Below the pieces are notes generated by a model that was given only the letters and a program-made list of their open reading frames with translations, made no database searches and was not told where the DNA came from. From the NCBI RefSeq assembly GCF_005925345.1, contig NZ_SSHJ01000006.1, positions 124,001 through 188,000 of the forward strand: a DNA stretch of 64,000 nt, read 5' to 3'. Shown in pieces: positions 11,280 to 19,449 of the stretch; positions within the stretch are counted from its first letter, which is position 1, and each line of letters opens with the position of its first letter. The stretch is from Pedobacter ureilyticus. Its GTDB lineage: Bacteria; Bacteroidota; Bacteroidia; Sphingobacteriales; Sphingobacteriaceae. Both the position numbers and the translations under genes were made by a program.

Positions 11280-12086
11280 TCACTCTTTCAAATTCGCTTT
11301 AATAAATACCAATTGATAGTTAATGGCTTCTGCCCAGTATTTCCAAGTGTGCCCACCGGGGTTAGTAATAAACGTATGAGGGATATTCTGATAAGTCAAT
11401 TTTTCGTGCAGGGCTACATTCACTTTGTAAAAAAAGTCATCTGTTCCGCACTGTACAATTAGCGAAAGGGCATTGGGGGTTAATAAGTGAGTTAAATTAA
11501 TTACTGAAGCATTGTCCCATTGGGCAGGCTTTTCGGCATAAGTGCCCAACAATTTGGCCATATCCCAATTATTTGGAAAAGGTCTGATATCTACTCCACC
11601 GCTCATGCTACCGGCTACACTAAACACGTCTTGATGTTTAAAAGCGAGATACAGCGCCCCATGCCCACCCATGCTTAACCCAGTAATTGCACGGGCTTTT
11701 TTATCGGCAATGGTCTTGTAATGCTCATCAACCCATTTTACCAACTCTTTAGCGATGTAAGTTTCGTATTTAGAATTTGGCTGCTCTGGACTGTCTAAAT
11801 ACCAACTGTTAAAGTTACCATCTGGACATACAATGATCAATTGGTGCTGATCGGCCAAATTTTTAATGGCCGGAACTGCAGTTACCCAATTGGCATAATT
11901 ACCCGAATAACCATGCAATAGGTAAACCACCTGAAATTTACTTTTTTCCTTATAATTTGCAGGTGTAATCACCACTGCTTTAATCTCCTTTTTCATAGAT
12001 GGGCTATACGTTTTAACGGTATCTACGTTTGCGGCTACAGATTTTAAGGCAACTAATATAAAAAGGGCAAGTAATAATTTTTTCAT
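11280..12086 (-). CDS. Secreted esterase, CE1 / esterase D-like alpha/beta hydrolase
   Basis: A 268-aa alpha/beta hydrolase with a signal peptide (MKKLLLALFILVALKSVAA). The nucleophile is Ser138 in GLSMGGHG, with the likely Asp at 216/217 (QCGTDDFF) and His246 (PGGHTWKYW), a complete triad. The front of the domain (YLLHGYSGNYANW, then VCPDGNFNSWY) is that of the esterase D / feruloyl-esterase group. It probably acts on ester-linked groups of plant or other polysaccharides in the periplasm, but the substrate is not shown by the sequence. It is transcribed alone, with no carbohydrate neighbours. Confidence 0.88.
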   Translation of the reverse strand: MKKLLLALFILVALKSVAANVDTVKTYSPSMKKEIKAVVITPANYKEKSKFQVVYLLHGYSGNYANWVTAVPAIKNLADQHQLIIVCPDGNFNSWYLDSPEQPNSKYETYIAKELVKWVDEHYKTIADKKARAITGLSMGGHGALYLAFKHQDVFSVAGSMSGGVDIRPFPNNWDMAKLLGTYAEKPAQWDNASVINLTHLLTPNALSLIVQCGTDDFFYKVNVALHEKLTYQNIPHTFITNPGGHTWKYWAEAINYQLVFIKANLKE

Positions 12087-12196
12087 TGTGAAGTTAGCAT
12101 TGAAGTTCTGCGTTGAATATAGGAATTCTTATTTGGTTTTCTGGCTGGTTGGTTTACTGTTTTTATGCGAATTGAAAATTATTGCACAAGTTTTAG

Positions 12197-12571
12197 TTAT
12201 TTGTTTGTTTTAGGCTGCAAGTTAAACACAGTTCCAGCTGGGTCCTGTATCCAATGCATATTTTCCGGAATTTCTTCAATCTCATCGCAAGTTGTTACAC
12301 CGTTAGCGTACAGGTAGTTTGTGGCCTCCTCTATATTAGGTACGGTAAGCTGCAGCCAAGTTTCGGAATGGGTATAATTATCAACACAATCTAACCAGAT
12401 TACGTTATTCCCAAATTTCACTTCGTGTGTTCTGGAAACCGTGGGGTTAGTGATTGGTTTTTCTTCTACCTCTAGCTTTAAGATATCCCTGTAAAAAGCT
12501 ACTGTTTTTTCGTATTTACTTTTAGGTACTTTAATAGCAATGTTGATACCCGCCTCAAATTTTTGATTCAT
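12197..12571 (-). CDS. VOC-superfamily (glyoxalase/bleomycin-resistance fold) protein
   Basis: A 124-aa cytoplasmic protein with the two beta-alpha-beta-beta-beta modules of the vicinal oxygen chelate fold: NIAIKVPKSKYEKTVAFYRD at the start, the LQLTVPNIEEATNYL strand-helix in the middle, and the closing IQDPAGTVFNLQPK. These proteins are metal-dependent lyases, dioxygenases or drug-binding proteins; the substrate cannot be inferred. It starts the leftward group of small genes (13.6-12.2 kb) whose spacing (76 nt to the CYTH gene) does not prove co-transcription. Confidence 0.85.
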   Translation of the reverse strand: MNQKFEAGINIAIKVPKSKYEKTVAFYRDILKLEVEEKPITNPTVSRTHEVKFGNNVIWLDCVDNYTHSETWLQLTVPNIEEATNYLYANGVTTCDEIEEIPENMHWIQDPAGTVFNLQPKTNK

Positions 12572-12647
12572 CTTATTAGCTTAATTGATTTTCAGTCATA
12601 TAAAAAGCAGCTACGGATTGTTTTTCTGTTCTGGTTCATCACCTACT

Positions 12648-13115
12648 TTACCACTTAGAAAATGGCATGATGGCCAAATTAGAATTTGCATATCTAACAT
12701 CGTTAGTTACATTATCGCCTATCCAATTGGGCAAAGTATAGCTTTCTTGCTCACTATCCAGTTCAATTTCAGCAACAATAAGGCCTTGGTTTAAACCTTC
12801 AAAAACATCCACCTCCCAAGTTTTACCATTGTGCACAAAATGATATCTTTTCTTTTCTATCAATTGTGAGCAAAATTTATCTAACAATTCATTGGCGTCT
12901 GCCAGCGGAATTTCATATTCGAACTCTAACCGGCTAGCTCCAATGGTTTTTCCCTTAATGGTAAAATAGCCCTTATCTGCTTTTGTTCTTACACGGATGG
13001 TTTTATCGGGATCGCTTTGCAGATAGCCTTGTCTAATTTCAACAAATTCGGCAGCTCCCGATTTATCCCATTCCGCTTGATCAACCAAATATTTATGTTC
13101 TATCTCTATTGCCAT
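12648..13115 (-). CDS. CYTH-domain protein (class IV adenylate cyclase / triphosphatase superfamily)
   Basis: A 155-aa single CYTH (triphosphate tunnel) domain. The N-terminal signature ExExK is present as EIEHKYLV (residues 3-10), followed by strands carrying the Arg/Lys phosphate ligands (IRQGYL, TIRVRTKADKGYFTIK) and acidic metal ligands (EFEYEIP, WEVDVFEGLNQGLIVAEIEL). The short, accessory-free form corresponds to bacterial proteins that hydrolyse inorganic tripolyphosphate; adenylate cyclase activity is less likely for this form. Cytoplasmic, no signal peptide. The actual substrate is inference. Confidence 0.88.
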   Translation of the reverse strand: MAIEIEHKYLVDQAEWDKSGAAEFVEIRQGYLQSDPDKTIRVRTKADKGYFTIKGKTIGASRLEFEYEIPLADANELLDKFCSQLIEKKRYHFVHNGKTWEVDVFEGLNQGLIVAEIELDSEQESYTLPNWIGDNVTNDVRYANSNLAIMPFSKW

Positions 13116-13178
13116 GATGAAACTTTTTTAGGCCGAAGATAGCAATTCCATTTACCAATTTTTATCTGGCTTCTCGGC

Positions 13179-13625
13179 TCATCCTTCTAGCAAACGTCTA
13201 TGGTAATTAATTTGCCCTAAATGATAATTGAGGTGGCTCACTAAGTGAACCATAAAATATTCGTTAGAAGTGGTTTCCGACAATACCACTATCGGATATT
13301 TCTTTTTAAAATCCTCCTCTGTTAATAAGTTTAGTGAGTTTTTAATAGTGATGATGGTATGTTCTAATTGGGCGACAAGTTCTGTTCTAGCTATATCTTT
13401 CTGCGAAAACTCTAGCTCACGATTTCTTACAAAGTCTGTTTTTCCAATTTCTTTACCAATATAAGCATTTAAGTTACCAATGAGATGTAGCACCAAATTA
13501 CCAGCCGAATTGGCAATTCCCGGCGCTATACGCCAAATATTTCCTTCGCTATTGTAATGTTTCAGTTCAGTTATCACTCTGTTTAAATCTCGCTCAAAAA
13601 TAGCTTTTAAAGTCTCTGTAAGCAT
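13179..13625 (-). CDS. DinB-like four-helix-bundle protein
   Basis: A 148-aa protein of the DinB/YfiT metal-binding helical bundle superfamily. Candidate metal ligands are His47-region (NLVLHLIGNLNAYIG) and the pair in HLVSHLNYHLGQINYHRR near the C-terminus, the family's usual pattern. Members include bacillithiol- or mycothiol-dependent transferases and stress proteins; in Bacteroidota the role of most is unknown. It lies 63 nt upstream of the CYTH gene on the same strand. Confidence 0.85.
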   Translation of the reverse strand: MLTETLKAIFERDLNRVITELKHYNSEGNIWRIAPGIANSAGNLVLHLIGNLNAYIGKEIGKTDFVRNRELEFSQKDIARTELVAQLEHTIITIKNSLNLLTEEDFKKKYPIVVLSETTSNEYFMVHLVSHLNYHLGQINYHRRLLEG

Positions 13626-13659
13626 ATTAGTAGTATTTATTAATTTTCTGGCTTAAACG

Positions 13660-14097
13660 CTAATCATTTAATGAATTAATGCCTTGTTCTTTTAATCTTT
13701 CAAGATTTTCTCTCATGCTTTTTACAAGTGAGGCAGAATGGCCTTGCCAAACAGTTACTTCACCTACAACTTTAAAGGCCGAAGTAGAGCGGTAAGATTT
13801 TGTTGGATTGCCAGTAAATTTCTTGTCTGTTACATCAGGATCATCTTCTATGGCCCCAGTTGGCTCTACTAGATAAATTCTTTCTTTGCCCTCGCCAACA
13901 GCGAGCTCTGCACCCCAAATGGCCGCATCTAAGGTAGCCGATAGAAAAATATATTTGGCATTTTTCCTTTGTCCGTAGTTGGAGTTATACCCAACTTCTA
14001 TCAAATCACCTACTTTTAAATTAGCTTTAGTACCGTGAAAATAAGTTTGGGCAAAAGGTGTAGCACTGGCTAAATTTGGTTCATCTTTGCTTTGCAT
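13660..14097 (-). CDS. arr: NAD(+)-rifampin ADP-ribosyltransferase (Arr)
   Basis: Arr transfers ADP-ribose from NAD+ to the hydroxyl at C-23 of rifamycins, inactivating them in the cytoplasm. The 145-aa protein matches the short Arr family along its length: AQTYFHGTKANLKVGDLIEV at the front, LSATLDAAIWGAELAVGEG in the middle, then YLVEPTGAIEDDPDVTDKKF and GNPTKSYRS. ATG 14097 is chosen over a TTG two codons upstream. It lies 34 nt upstream of the dinB-like gene. Chromosomal arr genes are common in environmental Bacteroidota; no integrase or cassette site is adjacent here. Confidence 0.92.
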   Translation of the reverse strand: MQSKDEPNLASATPFAQTYFHGTKANLKVGDLIEVGYNSNYGQRKNAKYIFLSATLDAAIWGAELAVGEGKERIYLVEPTGAIEDDPDVTDKKFTGNPTKSYRSTSAFKVVGEVTVWQGHSASLVKSMRENLERLKEQGINSLND

Positions 14098-14667
14098 ATT
14101 CAAATTTAGTGAATTGCTAGCGGTTGGGAGCGTGAGATTTTAAAACTAATTCTTCTTCTTTACCGTATTGGTCAGATTAAGAAGCTTTTCAAAATTCCAT
14201 TTTAAAAAGCTTTTTAGGTGCCTGAATCATTAATTTTCGTTTTTAAGCAGTTCGTCTCCGCATACTTTTAACCATAAATCTGTTTCACTATTTTGCAGAA
14301 TCATTTCATGAAGTTGGTTGATAGGTGTTACTGATAATTAACCTCCAAAAACATGAAATTAGAAAAATTAACTAAATCCTAAAAATTAATCAATTACTAA
14401 TACAGTCCTTTGCCCAGTTTACCTATCCTAGGAAAATCGCTTTTAAAATTTGTGAGAAATAAAAAGATGCCCATATTTAAGCTATAAATGGATTAGGGTA
14501 AAAAACCTCATCAAATTTCTGCAACAATGTCTTCTAAATTTTTTCATTCCTTTACAGCTTGAAAAATCCCGGCGGAACTTGCAAACGGTATCCTCTCTAT
14601 CTATTTTAAGAAATTATGTTAGTTGCCCTGCATATTGCTGCTAATTGTCAATAACAAACTAAAGCAA
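14098..14667. other. Gene-free stretch between arr and the pectin cluster
   Basis: About 570 nt without a convincing gene. It carries the arr upstream region, the AT-rich stretch around 14340-14400, and the region downstream of the polygalacturonase. A 36-codon startless frame on the minus strand (14230-14337) is discussed among the rejected items. Confidence 0.5.
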
Positions 14668-16311
14668 CTAATTGTATGTAATTGCTTTTGGGGTAGCACC
14701 ATTTTTAAATGTTAAACCTTTATCCTCCCAAACTAAGGGAGTATTTAATACTTTAATTCCGCTGCTACTTTCGCCTTCCAACACTAATAGCGAGGGCGCT
14801 TTTTTATCGTAGCTCACTTTATTCAGGGTAATATCTTTACCATTCACTATCGTAAATAACGGCTGCTTATGATTGGTTAAAAATTTAACTTCATCTATTT
14901 TTATTCCGGATGCATCAGTAAGCGACACCGCATTGTCAGTATTAAACGTAGAGCTACGAAGTACAATGTTCTGAACTTTCATTTCGGTAAGTCCACGTAC
15001 AAAAAATGCAGTTTTTGCGCCATTGCACACCACATTTTCAAAAACCATATTTCTAAAAATTGGCGTTCCCTCATTAACTTTCGGAGTTTCGTCACGTTTG
15101 CCATCTGTTGCGAATTTCACAAAGTAAAACATATCAAAGAAAATTGCCTCTTGCACAATGTCTTTCATAGCAATGTTTCTAGCAAAGATGTTTTCTACTA
15201 CGCCACCCCTACCTCTTGTAGATTTAAACCTCAGGCCCTTATCAGTACCAATAAACGTACAATTTTCGATAAAAATATCTCTAGCCCCACCACTCATTTC
15301 ACTTCCAATTACTACGCCACCATGTCCGCTGTAAACAATGTTATCTCTAATTATGCCCCGTTCAGAAGGCATCCCGCGTTTCCTACCTTCTTCATCCTTA
15401 CCAGATTTGATACAAATGGCATCATCGCCCACGTCTAAAATGCTATTTTGTACAATAAAACGTTTGCAAGATTCTAGGTCAATACCATCTCCATTTTGTG
15501 CATAATGTGGATTTTTGATTTTCACGCCCGATATAGTCACGTCTTCACACATTAGCGGATGTAAACACCAAGCAGGTGAATTTTGAAATGTTACTTCCTC
15601 TAGGAGTACTTTTTTACAGTTCTTTAGCACTACTAAGTTTGGTCTAAGGAAATCTTTCATATCTGCAAAATCAGCCAGGGTTTTATTTGGTTGTAACAAC
15701 ATACTCTTGTTGTTTTGGTGCGCATCTTTAAACTGCTCGCTAGGAAACCAAGTTTTCTGATTGTCGCTCAACACCCCACCAGACGCTAATTTATCCTTCC
15801 ATTGCGCCGCAGTTAGCTGCGATTGCCCTACCGCTCGCCAAGCATCTCCATTCCCATCAATAATTCCCTTTCCGGTAATGGCAATGTTTTCTAGATTTTT
15901 ACCATTAATGGGAGATTCGTTTCTAGCAGCACTTTTACCTTCATAATCGCCTTCTACCAAAACATAATTGCTCTTATCTGTAGTGAACGACAAGGTAGCC
16001 CCCACGGCCAAATGCAGATTAACGTTACTTTGTAGATAGATTGGACCAGTTAGCCAAAGTCCAGAAGGAACCAATACCACTCCTCCGCCTTTTTGGTTAC
16101 AAGCGGCTATTGCTTTGTTGATGGCCTCTGTATTTAAGCTAATACCATCATTTACCGCACCGTAGGTTTTAATATTTAACGTATCTTTTTTAAACACAGG
16201 CTTAGTAACCATTGGTAGCTTATGCCAAGAAAATTTGCTTTGCAAAGAGGGTTGCGCACTACTATGAAAAACAGCGGCAGCAAATATTAAAAATAAGATC
16301 TTTGTTTTCAT
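14668..16311 (-). CDS. Polygalacturonase / pectin hydrolase, GH28
   Basis: A secreted right-handed beta-helix enzyme that hydrolyses alpha-1,4 galacturonide bonds of pectin. The 547-aa protein has a signal peptide (to about residue 19, HSSAQ) and a pectate-lyase-like entry segment (IKTYGAVNDGISLNTEAINK). All GH28 catalytic motifs are present: NGDGID (Asp275/Asp278), GDDAIC (Asp296/Asp297), GHGG (His330), and RFK (Arg361/Lys363). It is last in a four-gene leftward operon, 16 nt after the esterase gene. Whether it acts endo or exo cannot be told from sequence alone; the long insertions (about 120-230) are typical of bacterial exo-acting members. Confidence 0.95.
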   Translation of the reverse strand: MKTKILFLIFAAAVFHSSAQPSLQSKFSWHKLPMVTKPVFKKDTLNIKTYGAVNDGISLNTEAINKAIAACNQKGGGVVLVPSGLWLTGPIYLQSNVNLHLAVGATLSFTTDKSNYVLVEGDYEGKSAARNESPINGKNLENIAITGKGIIDGNGDAWRAVGQSQLTAAQWKDKLASGGVLSDNQKTWFPSEQFKDAHQNNKSMLLQPNKTLADFADMKDFLRPNLVVLKNCKKVLLEEVTFQNSPAWCLHPLMCEDVTISGVKIKNPHYAQNGDGIDLESCKRFIVQNSILDVGDDAICIKSGKDEEGRKRGMPSERGIIRDNIVYSGHGGVVIGSEMSGGARDIFIENCTFIGTDKGLRFKSTRGRGGVVENIFARNIAMKDIVQEAIFFDMFYFVKFATDGKRDETPKVNEGTPIFRNMVFENVVCNGAKTAFFVRGLTEMKVQNIVLRSSTFNTDNAVSLTDASGIKIDEVKFLTNHKQPLFTIVNGKDITLNKVSYDKKAPSLLVLEGESSSGIKVLNTPLVWEDKGLTFKNGATPKAITYN

Positions 16312-16327
16312 TATATGTGATATTTGT

Positions 16328-17242
16328 TTATTTAATCGCAGCTGATATAATCGACATCTCTATCATCCACTGCTCGCATAAAGTTGTCCAAAGGTTGGTA
16401 GATCCTGGATTATTTCTAAGTGCAATAGCATGGCCTCCCTGCGGGAAAACATGTAAGCTGCTAGGCACTTTATTGGCCACTAGCGCCTGATAAAACAGCA
16501 GGCTATTATTTACGCTTACGGAGTTATCGTTAAAAGCATGAACTATAAAAGTGGTTGGCGTTTGGGCTGTTACCTGTAGATGCGTAGAAAATTTCTCTAG
16601 ATTTGTTTCTGTTGGATTTTCTCCAAGCAGATTTTTCCTACTGCCTTTATGGGCGTAAGCTTGCATGTCTATTACTGGAGAAACCAAAATTGCAAAGTTT
16701 GGACGAACAGAAATGGTATCCAAAGCATCGCCAATTTTTACTAAATCTTGCGTAGTGGTTGCTACCAAACTTGCCAAGTGTCCACCAGCCGAAGAACCCT
16801 GAAATCCAATTTTATTGGGCTTGATGCCCCATTCTATTGCTCTACTACGCACCAATTTTAAAGCTCTCTGGGCATCTTGTAATGGTGCAATTGCTCTATC
16901 TTTTAGGTCTGGATCATTAGGCAACCTGTAGTTGAGCACAAAGGCGTTTATACCCATGGTATTAAACCATTTTGCCAATTGAGTTCCACTGATTACGTAG
17001 GCGAGTCTTTCGTAACCACCACCGGGGCAAATAATTACCGCTGCACCTTTATTTTCTTGTTTGGAAGGGAAAAAACCGTACATACCTGGCGTAGCTACTC
17101 TAAATATGCGTTCATTAGCTACGCTATCGCTACGTTTAGTGCCTTTAGAATTTGGAATTTTTGCTGCCGGATACAAGGGAATAAATTCTTGTGCTTTGGC
17201 GTAACCACTTAAAAGTACTAGCGCTATTAAAATCTTTTTCAT
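16328..17242 (-). CDS. Secreted alpha/beta hydrolase, acetylesterase-like
   Basis: A 304-aa esterase with a signal peptide (ILIALVLLSGYAKAQ). The oxyanion region is ICPGGGYERL (71-80), the nucleophile is Ser151 in GFQGSSAGGH, and Asp239 (HAFNDNS) and His271 (PQGGHA) complete the triad. It belongs to the carbohydrate acetylesterase / BD-FAE-like group. It sits between pectinesterase (3 nt gap) and polygalacturonase (16 nt gap), so removal of acetyl groups from pectin is the likely role; that is inferred from context. Confidence 0.88.
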   Translation of the reverse strand: MKKILIALVLLSGYAKAQEFIPLYPAAKIPNSKGTKRSDSVANERIFRVATPGMYGFFPSKQENKGAAVIICPGGGYERLAYVISGTQLAKWFNTMGINAFVLNYRLPNDPDLKDRAIAPLQDAQRALKLVRSRAIEWGIKPNKIGFQGSSAGGHLASLVATTTQDLVKIGDALDTISVRPNFAILVSPVIDMQAYAHKGSRKNLLGENPTETNLEKFSTHLQVTAQTPTTFIVHAFNDNSVSVNNSLLFYQALVANKVPSSLHVFPQGGHAIALRNNPGSTNLWTTLCEQWMIEMSIISAAIK

Positions 17243-17245
17243 GAC

Positions 17246-18241
17246 CTATTTTGTGAGTTGAAAATTAGGCATCCAATTCTCAAAGATATTTTGAACTGTG
17301 TAAGCTTTAACTTCCTTTTTGGTTAATTGTTTAGCCCACGAAACCCGTTTGGCAGTGCTAGCGCCGTCACCGATATTTGCGTATTCGGCATAAAAGGCAG
17401 TTTTTTCCTTATCAGCAAACATGGGGTCTCCGGGCCATGCATGCCAACCCTCGGCAACAATATGCTTGCCTAAACTACAGCCAATAAAAACTGTTTTTGC
17501 AAACGGACGCCAAGGCCTACCTAAAAATACCTTTGTGGCATTTGGCATGGCAACTAAATCACAATTTAAAAACACAAACCCAAAAGCTTGCTCTTTGGTG
17601 GTAGACGCCGCCGTGATGTAAGAGTTAGCCAAACTTTTGATAGTGCATTTACTAAACACGGCAGTAGCCTCGCCAAAAATAAAATCTGTGGTTCCAGTAA
17701 TGGTGCAACCTTCAAAATAGTTTTTGCCGTCTTTAGAAAGATATAAGGTATCTTGATTTCCGAGGAAATTACAATTTCTTGCGGCGAATCTATCTGCCTC
17801 TACATTTAAAGCTACTGCCTGCCCTACTGGCCCCGCCGTATTTTCGATGGTTAAATTTTCGATGATACAATCGCTTGCCTGAACCAAAACTGTATACGAG
17901 GTGTAGGTGCTATATTTGGTATTGCCTGTAAAATCTGCAGTTGGATGTGGCTTTCCAGAATAATCGCCATTGCTGATGGTGGTGTTTTCTTTACTTTCTC
18001 CAATGAGATGGATGTTTTTTTTCCACGCTGGAATAACTAATTTTTCGCTGTATTTACCAGCCTTAATACGGATGATTGCTTTAGACTGCATGTGATCGCG
18101 AACGGAATTAACCGCCGCTTGTATGGTTTTGAAATTTCCAGTACCATCTTGAGCAACCACGATTTCTTTAACTTGCTGGCTACCAAACAAATTAGTTGTT
18201 AAACCAATCGCAAAAAACAAACAGAGAATTTTAAACTTCAT
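17246..18241 (-). CDS. Pectinesterase, CE8
   Basis: It removes methyl esters from homogalacturonan, preparing it for GH28 attack. The 331-aa secreted beta-helix protein has a signal peptide (FFAIGLTTNLFG), then GNFKTIQAAVNSV, and the full active site: Gln141 (VGQAVALN), Gln163-Asp164 (GNQDTLYL), Asp186 (TTDFIFG), and Arg242/Trp244 (FLGRPWRPFAKTVF). Its ATG (18239-18241) overlaps the stop of the upstream hydrolase by one base (TAATG), indicating translational coupling. Length is normal for bacterial CE8. Confidence 0.95.
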   Translation of the reverse strand: MKFKILCLFFAIGLTTNLFGSQQVKEIVVAQDGTGNFKTIQAAVNSVRDHMQSKAIIRIKAGKYSEKLVIPAWKKNIHLIGESKENTTISNGDYSGKPHPTADFTGNTKYSTYTSYTVLVQASDCIIENLTIENTAGPVGQAVALNVEADRFAARNCNFLGNQDTLYLSKDGKNYFEGCTITGTTDFIFGEATAVFSKCTIKSLANSYITAASTTKEQAFGFVFLNCDLVAMPNATKVFLGRPWRPFAKTVFIGCSLGKHIVAEGWHAWPGDPMFADKEKTAFYAEYANIGDGASTAKRVSWAKQLTKKEVKAYTVQNIFENWMPNFQLTK

Positions 18242-19236
18242 TATTTAAAAACTTTTTTAAGGAAGGTATCGATATGGTTTACGGTTTGCGAAAACCAAGG
18301 TTGGTAAAGACAGAAAGAGTGCGGCGAGTTTTCGAAAGTCACCACCTTTGTATAAACTCCTTTTTTATCCATTTGCTGTGTAAACTCATCGCGTCCGGCG
18401 TGCATCCGTTCTACCGAACTATTTAAAAACAGAAAAGGAATATTATTTTTATCTGCATAAGTTAAAGGCGATGCTTCTTGCCATAAATCTAGCCTTTCGG
18501 TTCGTGGATATCCCAACCACTTGGCCGAAGCATTGATACTTTCTTTATTTTTTGTTTCCCAAGCTTCTTCATGTACAAAAGATAAAGTACCATCAATATC
18601 AATTACCGCAGCCACATCATTAGCATATTTGGTATTGCCAAAATTGCCTGCCAGTTTCTGAACATCAGGGGTTAGCCCAACCAAGCTGGCCAACTGCCCA
18701 CCAGCAGAAAAACCGAGTATAGCTACTTTTGTAGTATCGATATTAAATTTTTTTCCGCTTGCTTTTAACCATCGCACTGCGGCTTTTAAATCGTAAACTG
18801 CCGCAGGATAAAATGCTTCGGTAGATAAACGATACTCTGCTGTAAAACTAGCATACCCACGCTCGGCAAGCTGTTGCGCCAACGGGATATGCTGGCTCCT
18901 ATCGCCTGAGCGCCAACCACCACCATGCACAATGAGCACTGCAGGAGTTTTACCCGCTGGTTTCTTCGGCAAAAACGCATCTATTTTGAGTGGACGATTT
19001 CCGGCATCAGCATAAGTCAGGTTTCTTTTTTCGATAACTTTTGGAGAAGGCTTCTCCATTACCAATTCGATATTGGGGTACTGCTTAACCGTCTTCTTAA
19101 AATCTTGCAAACTAGAGTAACTGGTGTCTCTTACGCCTGTTTTCCAAAGATGCTGTTGAGCTTTTAGACTGGTTAATGTTATACTAAATAGAAAAATAAA
19201 GGCTACTTTTTTCAAAAGACGTATTTGGTTCATCAT
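18241..19236 (-). CDS. Secreted alpha/beta hydrolase (BD-FAE / acetylesterase-like)
   Basis: First gene of the pectin operon, 331 aa, with a signal peptide (KKVAFIFLFSITLTSLKAQ). The HGGGW oxyanion motif is at 104-108 and the nucleophile Ser177 in GFSAGG; the segment RGYASFTAEYRLSTEAFYPA is typical of the bifunctional feruloyl/acetyl esterase-like branch. It is distinct from the second esterase of the operon, so two different ester substituents may be removed. Either of two adjacent ATGs (19236, 19233) could start it. The upstream region 19237-19449 should hold the operon promoter, but I see no clear TAnnTTTG box. Confidence 0.87.
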   Translation of the reverse strand: MMNQIRLLKKVAFIFLFSITLTSLKAQQHLWKTGVRDTSYSSLQDFKKTVKQYPNIELVMEKPSPKVIEKRNLTYADAGNRPLKIDAFLPKKPAGKTPAVLIVHGGGWRSGDRSQHIPLAQQLAERGYASFTAEYRLSTEAFYPAAVYDLKAAVRWLKASGKKFNIDTTKVAILGFSAGGQLASLVGLTPDVQKLAGNFGNTKYANDVAAVIDIDGTLSFVHEEAWETKNKESINASAKWLGYPRTERLDLWQEASPLTYADKNNIPFLFLNSSVERMHAGRDEFTQQMDKKGVYTKVVTFENSPHSFCLYQPWFSQTVNHIDTFLKKVFK

Positions 19237-19449
19237 TACTTATGCTAATTCAGCTACAGCGCCACATAACTAGTAGTTAAGCCAGCACTTAATCTAAGTG
19301 AATATAGTGCATTATCCGCAAGTTATCTCTAATTACTACAGATGAAATTATGCAATCGTTGCCGTAATACAGATATACAGAAAGGTTTTTGAATTGAGCA
19401 TTTATTCACTACCTCGTAACATAAAGTTGTAGCAAAAAGGCTAATCAAA

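Noticed and set aside
14230..14337. 36-codon startless minus-strand frame ending VCGDELLKNEN
   Set aside because: Too short to separate from chance, no family resemblance, and no upstream continuation.
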